The notes: generated from the letters alone by a model not told the origin. Shown: positions 1 through 10,165, counted from the stretch's first letter. The stretch is DNA of 18,683 bases from DATDCY01 sp031406795 [NCBI: Candidatus Rokuibacteriota bacterium] (GCA_031406795.1 JANOHV010000109.1:1-18683), one strand, 5' to 3'. Program-made: numbers and translations.

Positions 1-1440
1 CTGCGCGTCGCGATCGCGCAGGCGCTCGGCCGGGCGCCGGCGCGCGAGACCACGGGTCTCGCCCGGCTGCCGATCGACCGCATCTTCACGATGAAGGGCT
101 TCGGCACCGTGGTCACCGGCACGCTCATCGCCGGGCGACTCGCGGTCGGTGAAAGCGTCGAGGTGCTCCCCAACCGCCTCGAGAGCCGGATCCGCGGCAT
201 CCAGGTCTACGGCCGGGCGGTGGAGTCCGCACGCGCCGGCCAGCGAACGGCCATCAACCTCCAGGGGGTTGAGAAGAGCGCCATCGAGCGGGGTGCGGTC
301 CTCTCCCACCCCGGGATGCTCGAGCCCTCGTTTCTGATGGATGCCCGGCTCGCCTGCCTCGCCACCGCCGCCAAGCCGCTGGCCAATCGGACGCGGGTGC
401 GGCTGCATCTCGGCACCAGCGAAATCCTCGCGCGCGTGATCCTGCTCGGTCGCGCGGAGCTCGCCCCGGGCGAGGAGGCCATGGTGCAATTCCGCCTCGA
501 GTCGCCCGGCGTGGCGCTGCCGCGCGACCGCTTCGTGATCCGGGGCTACTCCCCCGTCGTGACGCTCGGCGGCGGCGAGCTCGTGGACACCCGGCCCGCG
601 AAGCACCGGCAGTTCTCGCAGGCCGCGCTCGATCATGTGGCGATCATGGCCGAGTTGGACCCCGCCCAGTCGGTGCCGCTGCTCGTGGGCGAAGCCGGGC
701 TGGGCGGGGCCGCGCGCGACGAGCTCTCGCGGCGACTCAACATCGAGAGCGGCACCCTGCACAACCACCTCGCCGCCCTCGTCAAGAAAGGCACGCTGGT
801 CGAAATCCCGGGAACGCCCCCCCTTTGGGTGCATCGGGAGGAGGCCAATGGCTTCGAGGAGCGCTCGCTGCGCCTGCTCGCGGATTTCCATGCCGCCGAG
901 CCGCTGAAGGCCGGGCTTTCCAAGGAGGAGCTCAAGTCGAAATTCCCCTCCGCCGCGCCGCGGGTCCTCGCCACGCTGCTCGAGCTGCTGGCCAAGCGCG
1001 GCAAGATCGTCCTCGAACACGATCTGGTCCGGCTGCGGACCCACCGGATCGAGCTGCGGGTGGACCAGGAGCTGGTCAAGGGAAAGGTCGAGGAACTCTT
1101 CATCCGGGCCGGGCTGCAGACTCCGGGACTCGAGGCCGTGGCGCAGGAGCTTCGCCTCGATGCGAAAGCGATCCGCGAGTCGATCGGCCTGCTGCTGGCG
1201 GCGAAGAAACTCGTCAAGGTCACCGAGGAGATTCTGATGCACGAGCAGAATCTCGCGCCGCTGCGCGCCCGTGTCGGCGAATTTCTCAAGGGCGGCGCGA
1301 AGATGGGCATGCCGGAGTTCAAGGAGATCAGCGGGGTCTCGCGCAAGTACTCCGTTCCCCTTCTGGAGTACTTCGACCGCTCCGGGATGACCATCCGCGT
1401 CGGGGATCAGCGGGTCCTGCGCAAGTCTTCCGGCGCGTGA
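1..1440 (+). CDS. selB: Selenocysteine-specific elongation factor SelB, 5'-truncated by the window edge
   Basis: SelB is the GTP-dependent factor that brings Sec-tRNA to in-frame UGA codons by binding a SECIS element in the mRNA. The reading frame is open from base 1, and the first visible residues already belong to the protein, so the true start and the GTPase domain lie outside the window. The stretch RLPIDRIFTMKGFGTVVTGT, read from about base 67, is the typical entry into beta-barrel domain 2. The rest is an EF-Tu-like domain 3 followed by a long C-terminal half that reads as repeated winged helices, such as the segment RDELSRRLNIESGTLHNHLA. About 479 residues are visible against roughly 600-640 for the family. 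An internal ATG at base 91 is inside the conserved core and is not a start. Its presence implies that the organism makes selenoproteins. The identity is close to certain. Confidence 0.96.
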   Translation: MRVAIAQALGRAPARETTGLARLPIDRIFTMKGFGTVVTGTLIAGRLAVGESVEVLPNRLESRIRGIQVYGRAVESARAGQRTAINLQGVEKSAIERGAVLSHPGMLEPSFLMDARLACLATAAKPLANRTRVRLHLGTSEILARVILLGRAELAPGEEAMVQFRLESPGVALPRDRFVIRGYSPVVTLGGGELVDTRPAKHRQFSQAALDHVAIMAELDPAQSVPLLVGEAGLGGAARDELSRRLNIESGTLHNHLAALVKKGTLVEIPGTPPLWVHREEANGFEERSLRLLADFHAAEPLKAGLSKEELKSKFPSAAPRVLATLLELLAKRGKIVLEHDLVRLRTHRIELRVDQELVKGKVEELFIRAGLQTPGLEAVAQELRLDAKAIRESIGLLLAAKKLVKVTEEILMHEQNLAPLRARVGEFLKGGAKMGMPEFKEISGVSRKYSVPLLEYFDRSGMTIRVGDQRVLRKSSGA

Positions 1441-1473
1441 GCCCATCAACCAGCACACTAATAGATGAATCGC

Positions 1474-1480
1474 AAGGAGG
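1474..1480 (+). promoter_or_regulatory. Strong Shine-Dalgarno that sets the TusA-like start
   Basis: AAGGAGG lies here. Two in-frame ATG codons follow, at 1482 and 1488. Only the second is at a workable distance (7 bases), so translation should start at 1488. Confidence 0.8.
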
Positions 1481-1487
1481 AATGACC

Positions 1488-1709
1488 ATGGAGTTGGATA
1501 CCCGCAGCCTCAAGTGCCCGGTACCGATCATCAAACTCAGCGCCTCGCTGAAGACGCTCCCGGTCGGCGACGAACTGATTGTCTACGCCGACGATCGCGG
1601 CTTCCCTCCCGACGTTCGGGCCTGGTGCGCCAAAGTCGGCCACGAACTGGTGTCGCTCGACGAAACCAACCCCGCCCGCCTGGTCGCCGTCATCCGCCGC
1701 ACGAAATAG
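1488..1709 (+). CDS. TusA/YedF-family sulfur carrier protein
   Basis: This is a 73-residue protein of the TusA (SirA-like) family. Members carry a persulfide on a single cysteine and pass sulfur on; the relative YedF is associated with selenium metabolism. The family signature LDTRSLKCPVPIIKL is at the N-terminus, with the CPxP cysteine at residue 10. The remainder matches the compact alpha/beta fold, and the length is normal. A strong Shine-Dalgarno 7 bases upstream selects this ATG over the one 6 bases earlier. The gene lies 47 bases after selB on the same strand, so the two are probably co-transcribed. That suggests a role in selenium or sulfur delivery rather than strictly in tRNA thiolation, but this is inferred from position. 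No partner gene such as yedE is visible. Confidence 0.88.
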   Translation: MELDTRSLKCPVPIIKLSASLKTLPVGDELIVYADDRGFPPDVRAWCAKVGHELVSLDETNPARLVAVIRRTK

Positions 1710-1710
1710 T

Positions 1711-1980
1711 CCGTTACGGCCGCTGAAAAGGGTCCATCTGCGGCGTTGTCCTCCTCGCGGCTCCCTGCGGCGGGCACGAGCCCGCCTCAGTCGCAGCTTC
1801 GGGGGACTGCCTTGCACCTGGACCCTTTTGATCGACCTCTCCGCTACCGTTACGGCCGCTGAAAAGGGCCCATCTGCGGCGTCAGGCTCCGCCCATCTGC
1901 CTGCGACGCACACCAGTGCGTCTCAGCATCCGCTTGTCGCCTTCCTTGCACCTGGACCCTTTTGATCGACCTCTCCGCTA
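1711..1980. repeat. Two tandem units (1711-1846, 1847-1980) of an intergenic repeat with a nested hairpin
   Basis: Each unit begins CCGTTACGGCCGCTGAAAAG and ends TTTGATCGACCTCTCCGCTA. A third start, CCGTTACGGC, appears at 1981 and then diverges. Unit ends are nearly identical while the middle differs. Outer arms form an inverted repeat: AAAAGGGTCC (1726-1735) with GGACCCTTTT (1820-1829) in unit 1, and the same with one mismatch in unit 2 (1862-1871 with 1954-1963). Inside is a second hairpin of seven perfect pairs with a 4-base loop: 1769-1775/1780-1786 and 1905-1911/1916-1922. Three of its seven pairs differ between units and all three keep pairing. The A-run, stem and T-run could act as a bidirectional terminator. 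No coding potential is visible. Confidence 0.85.
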
Positions 1981-2302
1981 CCGTTACGGCTGTTGTGATT
2001 CGGGGTCCTACCGTCGAGCACCGCCCAATATGGGCAATACAGCCACGTATTCATGCGCATCGCTTGTCGCAGACAACAGCGAGGCGGCTGGGGCGTCACT
2101 GAGGGAAGATGCGCGGAGCCGCCGTGAAGCCCGACGCGGTGACCGGGGCGGTCCCGCAGGGACGAAGGCTCGTTGTTTGAGCCGCAGGCGAGTTACGAGC
2201 CTTCGAGCCCTGGGCACCGTGACGGGCAGGCGGCGCAGACGCACGACCGAAGGGACGCCCCCGTCGCCTCGCGCACGCGGACGAGTCCCTTACGGCGGGC
2301 TG
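1981..2302. other. Non-coding stretch rich in inverted repeats
   Basis: I see no credible gene here. The stretch contains several exact inverted repeats: GCCCA/TGGGC (2023-2027/2031-2035), GGCGGCT/AGCCGCC (2083-2089/2117-2123), GTCCC/GGGAC around a 3-base loop (2151-2155/2159-2163), an 11-bp pair CGAAGGCTCGT/ACGAGCCTTCG (2163-2173/2195-2205), and AAGGGAC/GTCCCTT (2250-2256/2285-2291). A long-range 8-bp pair (2090-2097 with 2254-2261) could enclose much of it. It lies between two convergent genes. It could be a structured RNA, a degraded mobile element or another repeat family. I cannot name it. Confidence 0.5.
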
Positions 2303-2566
2303 TTACCAGATATTTGATTCGGTGTTGCCGTACTGCTTGATCAGGATGTCGACGATCGCCTGATTGTAGAAGTTCTTCTGTTTCTGAATCTCGGGGGAGA
2401 CCCGGGAGAGGTACAGCTTCTTGCCCCGCTCGATCTCGACGGCGAGCAACTCGAAGACATTGTCGTTCTTGATGCCCTTGCGGATCTCCTCGCGATTGTA
2501 CAACGCGATATCGGACACGATGGTCCGGGCGAGACGGCGGGCCTTGTCGGCGTCTTCTATTTGCAT
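2303..2566 (-). CDS. Conserved-looking small protein of unknown function, 87 residues
   Basis: I do not recognise a named family with confidence. The protein is mostly helical and charged, with a segment ARRLARTIVSDIALYNREEI near residues 10-29 and a second half rich in E, K and R. That segment resembles stretches I associate with deltaproteobacterial proteins of unknown function, but this is a memory and not a search. There is no signal peptide, membrane segment or cysteine. The start is supported by AGGAG five bases upstream and by a promoter at 2588-2615. By my count the gene is about 54 % GC, clearly lower than its neighbours, which may mean later acquisition or constraint from Lys, Ile and Asn codons. 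It is divergent from ligA and convergent with the TusA-like gene across the repeat region. Confidence 0.78.
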   Translation of the reverse strand: MQIEDADKARRLARTIVSDIALYNREEIRKGIKNDNVFELLAVEIERGKKLYLSRVSPEIQKQKNFYNQAIVDILIKQYGNTESNIW

Positions 2567-2587
2567 GATTGCTCCTACCTGCCGCGT

Positions 2588-6174
<3,587 letters not shown>

Positions 6175-6226
6175 GCACACCCCTGCCGGGCGCGACGCCG
6201 CGTCGCGCCGCGGGAAAGGAGCCGTT

Positions 6227-7477
6227 ATGGGAACCAAGGTCCTGGGCTTGATCATGGCCGGGGGCAAGGGCGAACGCCTCTACCCCCTGACCCGCGATCG
6301 CGCAAAGCCCGCCGTGCCCTTCGGCGGGAAGTACCGGATTGTCGACTTCGTGCTCTCGAACTTCGTCAACTCGGGCATCCGCTCGCTCTACGTGCTCACG
6401 CAGTTCAAGTCGCAGTCGCTGATCGAGCACATCCGTGAAACCTGGCGGCTCGGTTCGGTGCTTCGCGACCAGTTCGTCAGCGCCGTCCCCGCGCAGATGC
6501 AGCAGGGGGAGAGCTGGTACCGCGGAACCGCCGACGCGGTGCGTCAGAACCTCAACCTGGTGCACCAGTCCGACCCGGACATCGTCGCGGTGTTCGGCGC
6601 CGACCACATTTATCGGATGGACATCGGCCAGATGGTCGATTTCCACGTGGAGAACAAAGCCGACATCACGATCGCCGCGCTCCCGGTGCCCCGGGCCGAG
6701 GCGCGCGGGTTCGGCATCATCAAGGTCGACAAGAGCTGGCGGGTGCAAGGTTTTCAGGAAAAGCCGCCGCGCCCGAGCCCGATGCCCGGCAATCCCGGGT
6801 TCGCGCTGGTCTCGATGGGCAACTACCTGTTCTCGACCGCCGTCCTCGACAGCATCCTCGAGGGCTCGGCCCACCGCCGCGGTCGGATGGATTTCGGCAA
6901 GGACATCCTGCCGCAGATCTTCAAGAAACTCCGGGTCTTCGTCTACGACTTCAACCGCAACACGATCCCGGGGATGAAAAAGGGCGAACAGAACTCCTAC
7001 TGGCGCGACGTGGGGACCATCGAAGCCTACTTCCAGGCGAACATGGAGCTCAAGAGCGTTACGCCGCCGCTCAACCTCTACAACCACCACTGGCCGATCA
7101 TGACCTCCGACCCCAACGCGCCGCCCGTGAAGTTCGTCTTCAACGACGAGGACCGGCGCGGTTTCGCGGTGGACTCGATCATCTCCTCCGGATCCATCGT
7201 CTCCGGGGGACGCGTCTTCGACAGCGTCCTGGGGCGCAACGTCTTCATCCACTCCTGGTCCGAAGTCCGCGACTCGATCATCATGGACGGCGTCGACATC
7301 GGCCGGCGCTGCCGCATCCGGCGCGCCATCATCGACAAGAACGTGCGCCTGCCGCCGGACACCGTCATCGGCTACGACCAGGAGCAAGACCGCAAACGCT
7401 ATGTGGTGAGCGATACCGGCATCGTGATCATCCCCAAGACGCCGCGCCAGCTGCGTCTGTGCGAAATGAACCGCTAG
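6227..7477 (+). CDS. glgC: Glucose-1-phosphate adenylyltransferase GlgC
   Basis: GlgC makes ADP-glucose from ATP and glucose-1-phosphate, the committed and usually allosterically controlled step of bacterial glycogen synthesis. The protein has 416 residues, typical for the family. The nucleotidyltransferase signature GLIMAGGKGERLYPLTRDRA is at the N-terminus, followed by KPAVPFGGKYRIVDFVLSNF. The sugar-binding region contains GFQEKPPRPSPMPG. The C-terminal part reads as a left-handed beta-helix with regular I/V repeats. The start at 6227 is set by AAAGGAG at 6215-6221, five bases upstream; the frame is open further upstream, but that part overlaps glgA and is not conserved. The stop TAG lies within the Shine-Dalgarno of the next gene. 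Confidence 0.96.
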   Translation: MGTKVLGLIMAGGKGERLYPLTRDRAKPAVPFGGKYRIVDFVLSNFVNSGIRSLYVLTQFKSQSLIEHIRETWRLGSVLRDQFVSAVPAQMQQGESWYRGTADAVRQNLNLVHQSDPDIVAVFGADHIYRMDIGQMVDFHVENKADITIAALPVPRAEARGFGIIKVDKSWRVQGFQEKPPRPSPMPGNPGFALVSMGNYLFSTAVLDSILEGSAHRRGRMDFGKDILPQIFKKLRVFVYDFNRNTIPGMKKGEQNSYWRDVGTIEAYFQANMELKSVTPPLNLYNHHWPIMTSDPNAPPVKFVFNDEDRRGFAVDSIISSGSIVSGGRVFDSVLGRNVFIHSWSEVRDSIIMDGVDIGRRCRIRRAIIDKNVRLPPDTVIGYDQEQDRKRYVVSDTGIVIIPKTPRQLRLCEMNR

Positions 7478-7481
7478 GAGG
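7475..7481 (+). promoter_or_regulatory. Shine-Dalgarno of the NifS-like gene, embedded in the glgC stop codon
   Basis: TAGGAGG contains both the glgC stop (TAG) and the ribosome site for the ATG at 7486, four bases downstream. This favours coupled translation of the two genes. Confidence 0.75.
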
Positions 7482-7485
7482 CACC

Positions 7486-8709
7486 ATGAACCCCGTGCGT
7501 ACGATCTACTTCGACCATGCCTCGACCACGCGTCCCGATCCGCGCGTGCGCGAGACGATGCTCCCATTCCTCGGCGAGGAGTACGGCAACCCGTCCTCGC
7601 ACTACTACCCGCTCGGCCAGCGCTCGGCGAAGGCGGTGGACCAGGCGCGCCAGCAGGTGGCGACGCTCATCGGGGCGAAACCGGAGGAGATCATCTTCAC
7701 GTCCGGGGGAACCGAGGCCAATAATCTGGCGATCAAGGGACTGCTCGCCGAGGCGCCCCGGGGCAAGGATCACGTCGTCACCTCGAACATCGAGCACTAC
7801 TCGGTGCTCAACGCGCTGCGCGCGCTCTCCGGGCGCGGGTTCTCGACGACCTTTCTTCCGGTCGACGACGGGGGGCTGCTCGACCCGGCGCGCGTGGCGG
7901 CGGCGATCACCGAGCGCACCGCCCTCGTGACGGTGATGCAGGCCAACGGCGAAATCGGCGTCATCCAGGACATCCCGGCGCTCGCCGCGGCGGCCGCCCA
8001 CCGGGGGGTCCCGTTCTTCAGCGACGGGGTGGCCGCGGTCGGCACCATCCCGGTCGACGTCGGCGCCCTCGGCGTGAGCGCGCTCAGCCTCGCCGCGCAC
8101 CAGTTCTACGGCCCCAAGGGCGTCGGCGCGCTGTATCTGCGCGAGGGCACCAGGCTCGGACGGCTCTTCGACGGCGGCCTGCAGGAGCGGGGCTATCGCT
8201 GCGGGACCGAGAACGTCCCGGGCATCGTCGGCCTCGGGAGCGCCGCCGCGATCGCCCGCGAGGAACTCCCCGCGTGGAACGCCCGGCTCGTGCCGCTGCG
8301 CGAGCGCCTGCGCCGCGGCCTCGGCGAGAGGATCGACTACATGAACTTCACCGGCATCGCCGACCGGCGGCTTCCGGGCCATGTCTCGTTCTGGATCGAG
8401 TACGTCGAGGGCGAGTCGCTGCTGCTCTGGCTCTCGATGAACGGGGTCTGCGCGGCCTCCGGCTCCGCCTGCTCCTCGAACATCAAGGGGGAGGACGAGG
8501 AGGACCTCGCCTCGTCGCACGTCCTCACCGCGATCGGGGTCCCGCCGGAGATCTGCCATGGCTCGATCTGCTTCTCGCTCGGCAAGGAGAGCACGCAGGA
8601 GGAGGTGGACTTCGTGATCGACATCATGCCGGGGATCGTCAAGCGCCTCTGGGCGATGTCCCCGCTCTATGCCGAACGCATCGCCGGGGCGCCGCCGGCG
8701 GGGTCCTAG
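7486..8709 (+). CDS. IscS/NifS-type class V aminotransferase-fold protein lacking the PLP lysine
   Basis: The 407-residue protein aligns along its whole length with group I cysteine desulfurases, PLP enzymes that mobilise sulfur from cysteine. Conserved features are YFDHASTT at the N-terminus, FTSGGTEANN (71-80), EH at 103-104, Asp180, His205, GPKGVGALY (209-217), GTENVPGIVGLG, and the mobile-loop cysteine SGSAC (Cys329). The motif that should read H-K reads AHQFYGPKG: residue 206 is Gln (CAG, 8101-8103) where the Schiff-base lysine belongs. Residue 183 is Ala where E. coli IscS has Gln. By family knowledge such a protein should not be a normal PLP desulfurase. Archaeoglobus IscS is a known example lacking this lysine. 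The gene follows glgC closely. Function is uncertain: cluster assembly scaffold, atypical enzyme or sequencing error. Confidence 0.85.
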   Translation: MNPVRTIYFDHASTTRPDPRVRETMLPFLGEEYGNPSSHYYPLGQRSAKAVDQARQQVATLIGAKPEEIIFTSGGTEANNLAIKGLLAEAPRGKDHVVTSNIEHYSVLNALRALSGRGFSTTFLPVDDGGLLDPARVAAAITERTALVTVMQANGEIGVIQDIPALAAAAAHRGVPFFSDGVAAVGTIPVDVGALGVSALSLAAHQFYGPKGVGALYLREGTRLGRLFDGGLQERGYRCGTENVPGIVGLGSAAAIAREELPAWNARLVPLRERLRRGLGERIDYMNFTGIADRRLPGHVSFWIEYVEGESLLLWLSMNGVCAASGSACSSNIKGEDEEDLASSHVLTAIGVPPEICHGSICFSLGKESTQEEVDFVIDIMPGIVKRLWAMSPLYAERIAGAPPAGS

Positions 8710-9215
8710 AGGGCGAGGGTGACGACGAACTCCACTTTTTCGCTGCGGCTGCCGTGGCTGTCCTCGGCCCAGAGCTCCAGCCGGTGAGTCCCGCTCACGC
8801 CCGTGATTTCGATGCCCTCCGTGGGGACGGTCCCGGCGCCGGAAGTGCCGGCAAAGTAGGTCTGGTCGACCGGGACGATATCCACCTGCGTCGCCCCGTC
8901 ACGGTCGCGGAGGTGGAACTTCACGATGTCGCCGCCGGCGTCGCTGTAGGCTATCGTGATCTGGAAGCGCTTCCCGCGCTGCAGCGTGAAGCCGCCCGAG
9001 TCGAAGAAGATGGCCCTCTCGCGGGCCAACGCGTCGGCTGCAGCCCCTGTCGGGACCGGCTCCGGGGCCGCCGCCGGCACGAAGTGCACGAGCGCGAAGA
9101 CCCCGATGGTGGGGATGTGCGGGTCGGTGCCGATGTCCTCGAAGATCTTGAAGGAGCAGGCGCTCGACAGCGCCGCAACGGCAAGGAGCGCGCAGAGACA
9201 CAGCGTCTTTCTCAT
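8706..9215 (-). CDS. Predicted outer-membrane lipoprotein of unknown function
   Basis: The 169-residue product begins with a lipoprotein signal: basic start MRK, a hydrophobic stretch, and a lipobox LSSAC with the lipidated Cys at residue 20. Serine at +2 would favour outer-membrane sorting in a Gram-negative cell. After a Pro/Ala-rich linker (about residues 48-60), residues 67-169 read as alternating beta strands (FTLQRGKRFQITIAYSDAGG, then HRLELWAEDSHGSRSEKV). This suggests an Ig- or cadherin-like beta sandwich; the fold is inferred. I do not recognise a named family. It appears to be a single-gene unit with its own promoter, and the mRNA is probably leaderless. Its stop shares the palindrome CTAG with the stop of the convergent NifS-like gene. 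Confidence 0.85.
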   Translation of the reverse strand: MRKTLCLCALLAVAALSSACSFKIFEDIGTDPHIPTIGVFALVHFVPAAAPEPVPTGAAADALARERAIFFDSGGFTLQRGKRFQITIAYSDAGGDIVKFHLRDRDGATQVDIVPVDQTYFAGTSGAGTVPTEGIEITGVSGTHRLELWAEDSHGSRSEKVEFVVTLAL

Positions 9216-9223
9216 GGCGGCAC

Positions 9224-9253
9224 AATGTACCCGTCGTGGCGCGGGATTGTCAA
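9224..9253 (-). promoter_or_regulatory. Promoter of the lipoprotein gene with consensus -35, leaderless layout
   Basis: Minus strand: -35 TTGACA (9248-9253), an 18-base spacer, and -10 TACATT (9224-9229). The ATG at 9215 begins only 8 bases after the -10 box and there is no Shine-Dalgarno. Confidence 0.6.
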
Positions 9254-9295
9254 CATTCGCGCTCCGCGCCTGAAGACGGCGGCGGGGACGGCCGC

Positions 9296-9565
9296 ATGAC
9301 CATACCCGGGAATCCGAAACAGTTCGCCCGCGACATCGCGGACGGCTTTTTCGTATTCAATCAGGCGACCTGCCGCCAGTTCACCCCCGCCGAACTGCGG
9401 AGCATCTACCGCCTTCTCGAACAGGTGGCCCGCGAAATCAGGGCCGAGCAGATCCCGCTGGAGGAGGTCGTCGAGATCCAGAAGAAGAACATGCGGCTTT
9501 CTCGCGCCAACAACTCGCTGCTTTTCATCCGCAATCACGCGAAGCGCTACGGGATAATCCTCTGA
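9296..9565 (+). CDS. Small helical protein of unknown function, 89 residues
   Basis: I do not recognise this protein. It reads as almost entirely alpha-helical and charged, with a central stretch LRSIYRLLEQVAREIRAEQI followed by LEEVVEIQKKNMRLSRANNS, which could form a helical hairpin or short coiled coil. It has one cysteine and no signal peptide or membrane segment. I chose the ATG at 9296 because sequence upstream of it in the same frame is low-complexity and overlaps the lipoprotein promoter. A weak GGGGA lies 7 bases before it. The gene ends 15 bases before the convergent rpiB stop. The clean frame and protein-like composition support a real gene, but its role is unknown. Confidence 0.7.
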   Translation: MTIPGNPKQFARDIADGFFVFNQATCRQFTPAELRSIYRLLEQVAREIRAEQIPLEEVVEIQKKNMRLSRANNSLLFIRNHAKRYGIIL

Positions 9566-9580
9566 GCCCTGGCGTGCTTG

Positions 9581-10051
9581 TCAGCGGTCAGCCAGCGTGC
9601 CGGGACCGTAGCGCTTGGCGAGGGACTCCATCTTTCCGATGCGCCGCCGGTAACGCTCTTCGGGCAGAAACCGGGCGCCGAGGAAGGCCCGCACGACGTC
9701 GCGCGCCAGCTCCCCGCCGATCACCCGCGCCCCGAGGGCGAGCACGTTCATGTCGTCGTGCTCCACCCCCTGCCGTGCAGAATAGGTGTCGTGGCCGACT
9801 CCGGCGCGGATGCCCTCCATGCGATTCGCGGCCATCACCGCGCCGACGCCGCTGCCGCACAAGACAACCCCGCGATCGGCGTTGCCGCTGCGGATCGCCA
9901 CCCCGACCCGCTCGGCCGCGTCGGGGTAGTCCGCGGGTTCCAGGGAGTGTACCCCCAGGTCCTCGACTTCGTGACCCAGGGAGCGGATGAACGGCACCAG
10001 TTCGTCCTTCAACGGGAACCCGCCATGATCCGAAGCAATCACGATCCGCAT
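9581..10051 (-). CDS. rpiB: Ribose-5-phosphate isomerase B (RpiB/LacAB family)
   Basis: RpiB interconverts ribose-5-phosphate and ribulose-5-phosphate in the non-oxidative pentose phosphate pathway. The 156-residue product shows IVIASDHGGFPLK at the N-terminus (Asp8, His9), then VVLCGSGVGAVMAANRMEGI with the catalytic cysteine Cys65, and HDTYSARQGVEHDDMNVLAL with His98. The length is typical. The start is the ATG at 10051, because AGGAGGG (10061-10067) is 9 bases upstream. An in-frame TTG at 10060 would directly abut that site and is unlikely. A promoter lies at 10076-10105. The C-terminal tail is a little longer than the E. coli enzyme. The gene is divergent from the amidohydrolase gene. Confidence 0.94.
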   Translation of the reverse strand: MRIVIASDHGGFPLKDELVPFIRSLGHEVEDLGVHSLEPADYPDAAERVGVAIRSGNADRGVVLCGSGVGAVMAANRMEGIRAGVGHDTYSARQGVEHDDMNVLALGARVIGGELARDVVRAFLGARFLPEERYRRRIGKMESLAKRYGPGTLADR

Positions 10052-10075
10052 CGTTGCCAACCCTCCTGTGCCGTG

Positions 10076-10105
10076 TATCTAGCCAGCCGCCGCAGCCATT
10101 GTCAA
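10076..10105 (-). promoter_or_regulatory. Promoter of rpiB
   Basis: Minus strand: -35 TTGACA (10100-10105), an 18-base spacer, and a -10 candidate TAGATA (10076-10081). This gives a leader of roughly 18 bases containing the AGGAGGG ribosome site, in contrast to the leaderless layout of the divergent gene. Confidence 0.55.
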
Positions 10106-10165
10106 ACCCGGTTCATCGAACGCGCCGGTCCCCGCGCCCGCGCGGATCGTGGTCCGGCGGGTCGC

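Noticed and set aside
1711-1980. Two-unit repeat considered as a CRISPR array
   Set aside because: Units are about 135 bp, only two full copies exist, and the similarity is at unit ends with inverted arms, not short repeats with unique spacers of even length.
2041-2220. Possible selC (tRNA-Sec) near selB, prompted by GAGGCGGCTGG and TTCGAGCCC
   Set aside because: I could not form an acceptor stem, an anticodon arm with TCA and a T-arm in the right order. The matches look coincidental.
1916-2317. 133-codon open frame across the repeat and inverted-repeat region
   Set aside because: It starts inside a repeat unit, is Arg/Gly-rich low-complexity sequence and has no ribosome site. High GC keeps frames open by chance.
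8098-8112. A frameshift hiding the PLP lysine in the NifS-like gene
   Set aside because: The frame is continuous and conserved motifs flank the site on both sides in register; the change is a substitution, not an indel.
9566-9600. Terminator hairpin between the 89-residue gene and rpiB
   Set aside because: Only a 5-bp CTGGC/GCCAG pair with a 17-base loop and no T-run could be found.
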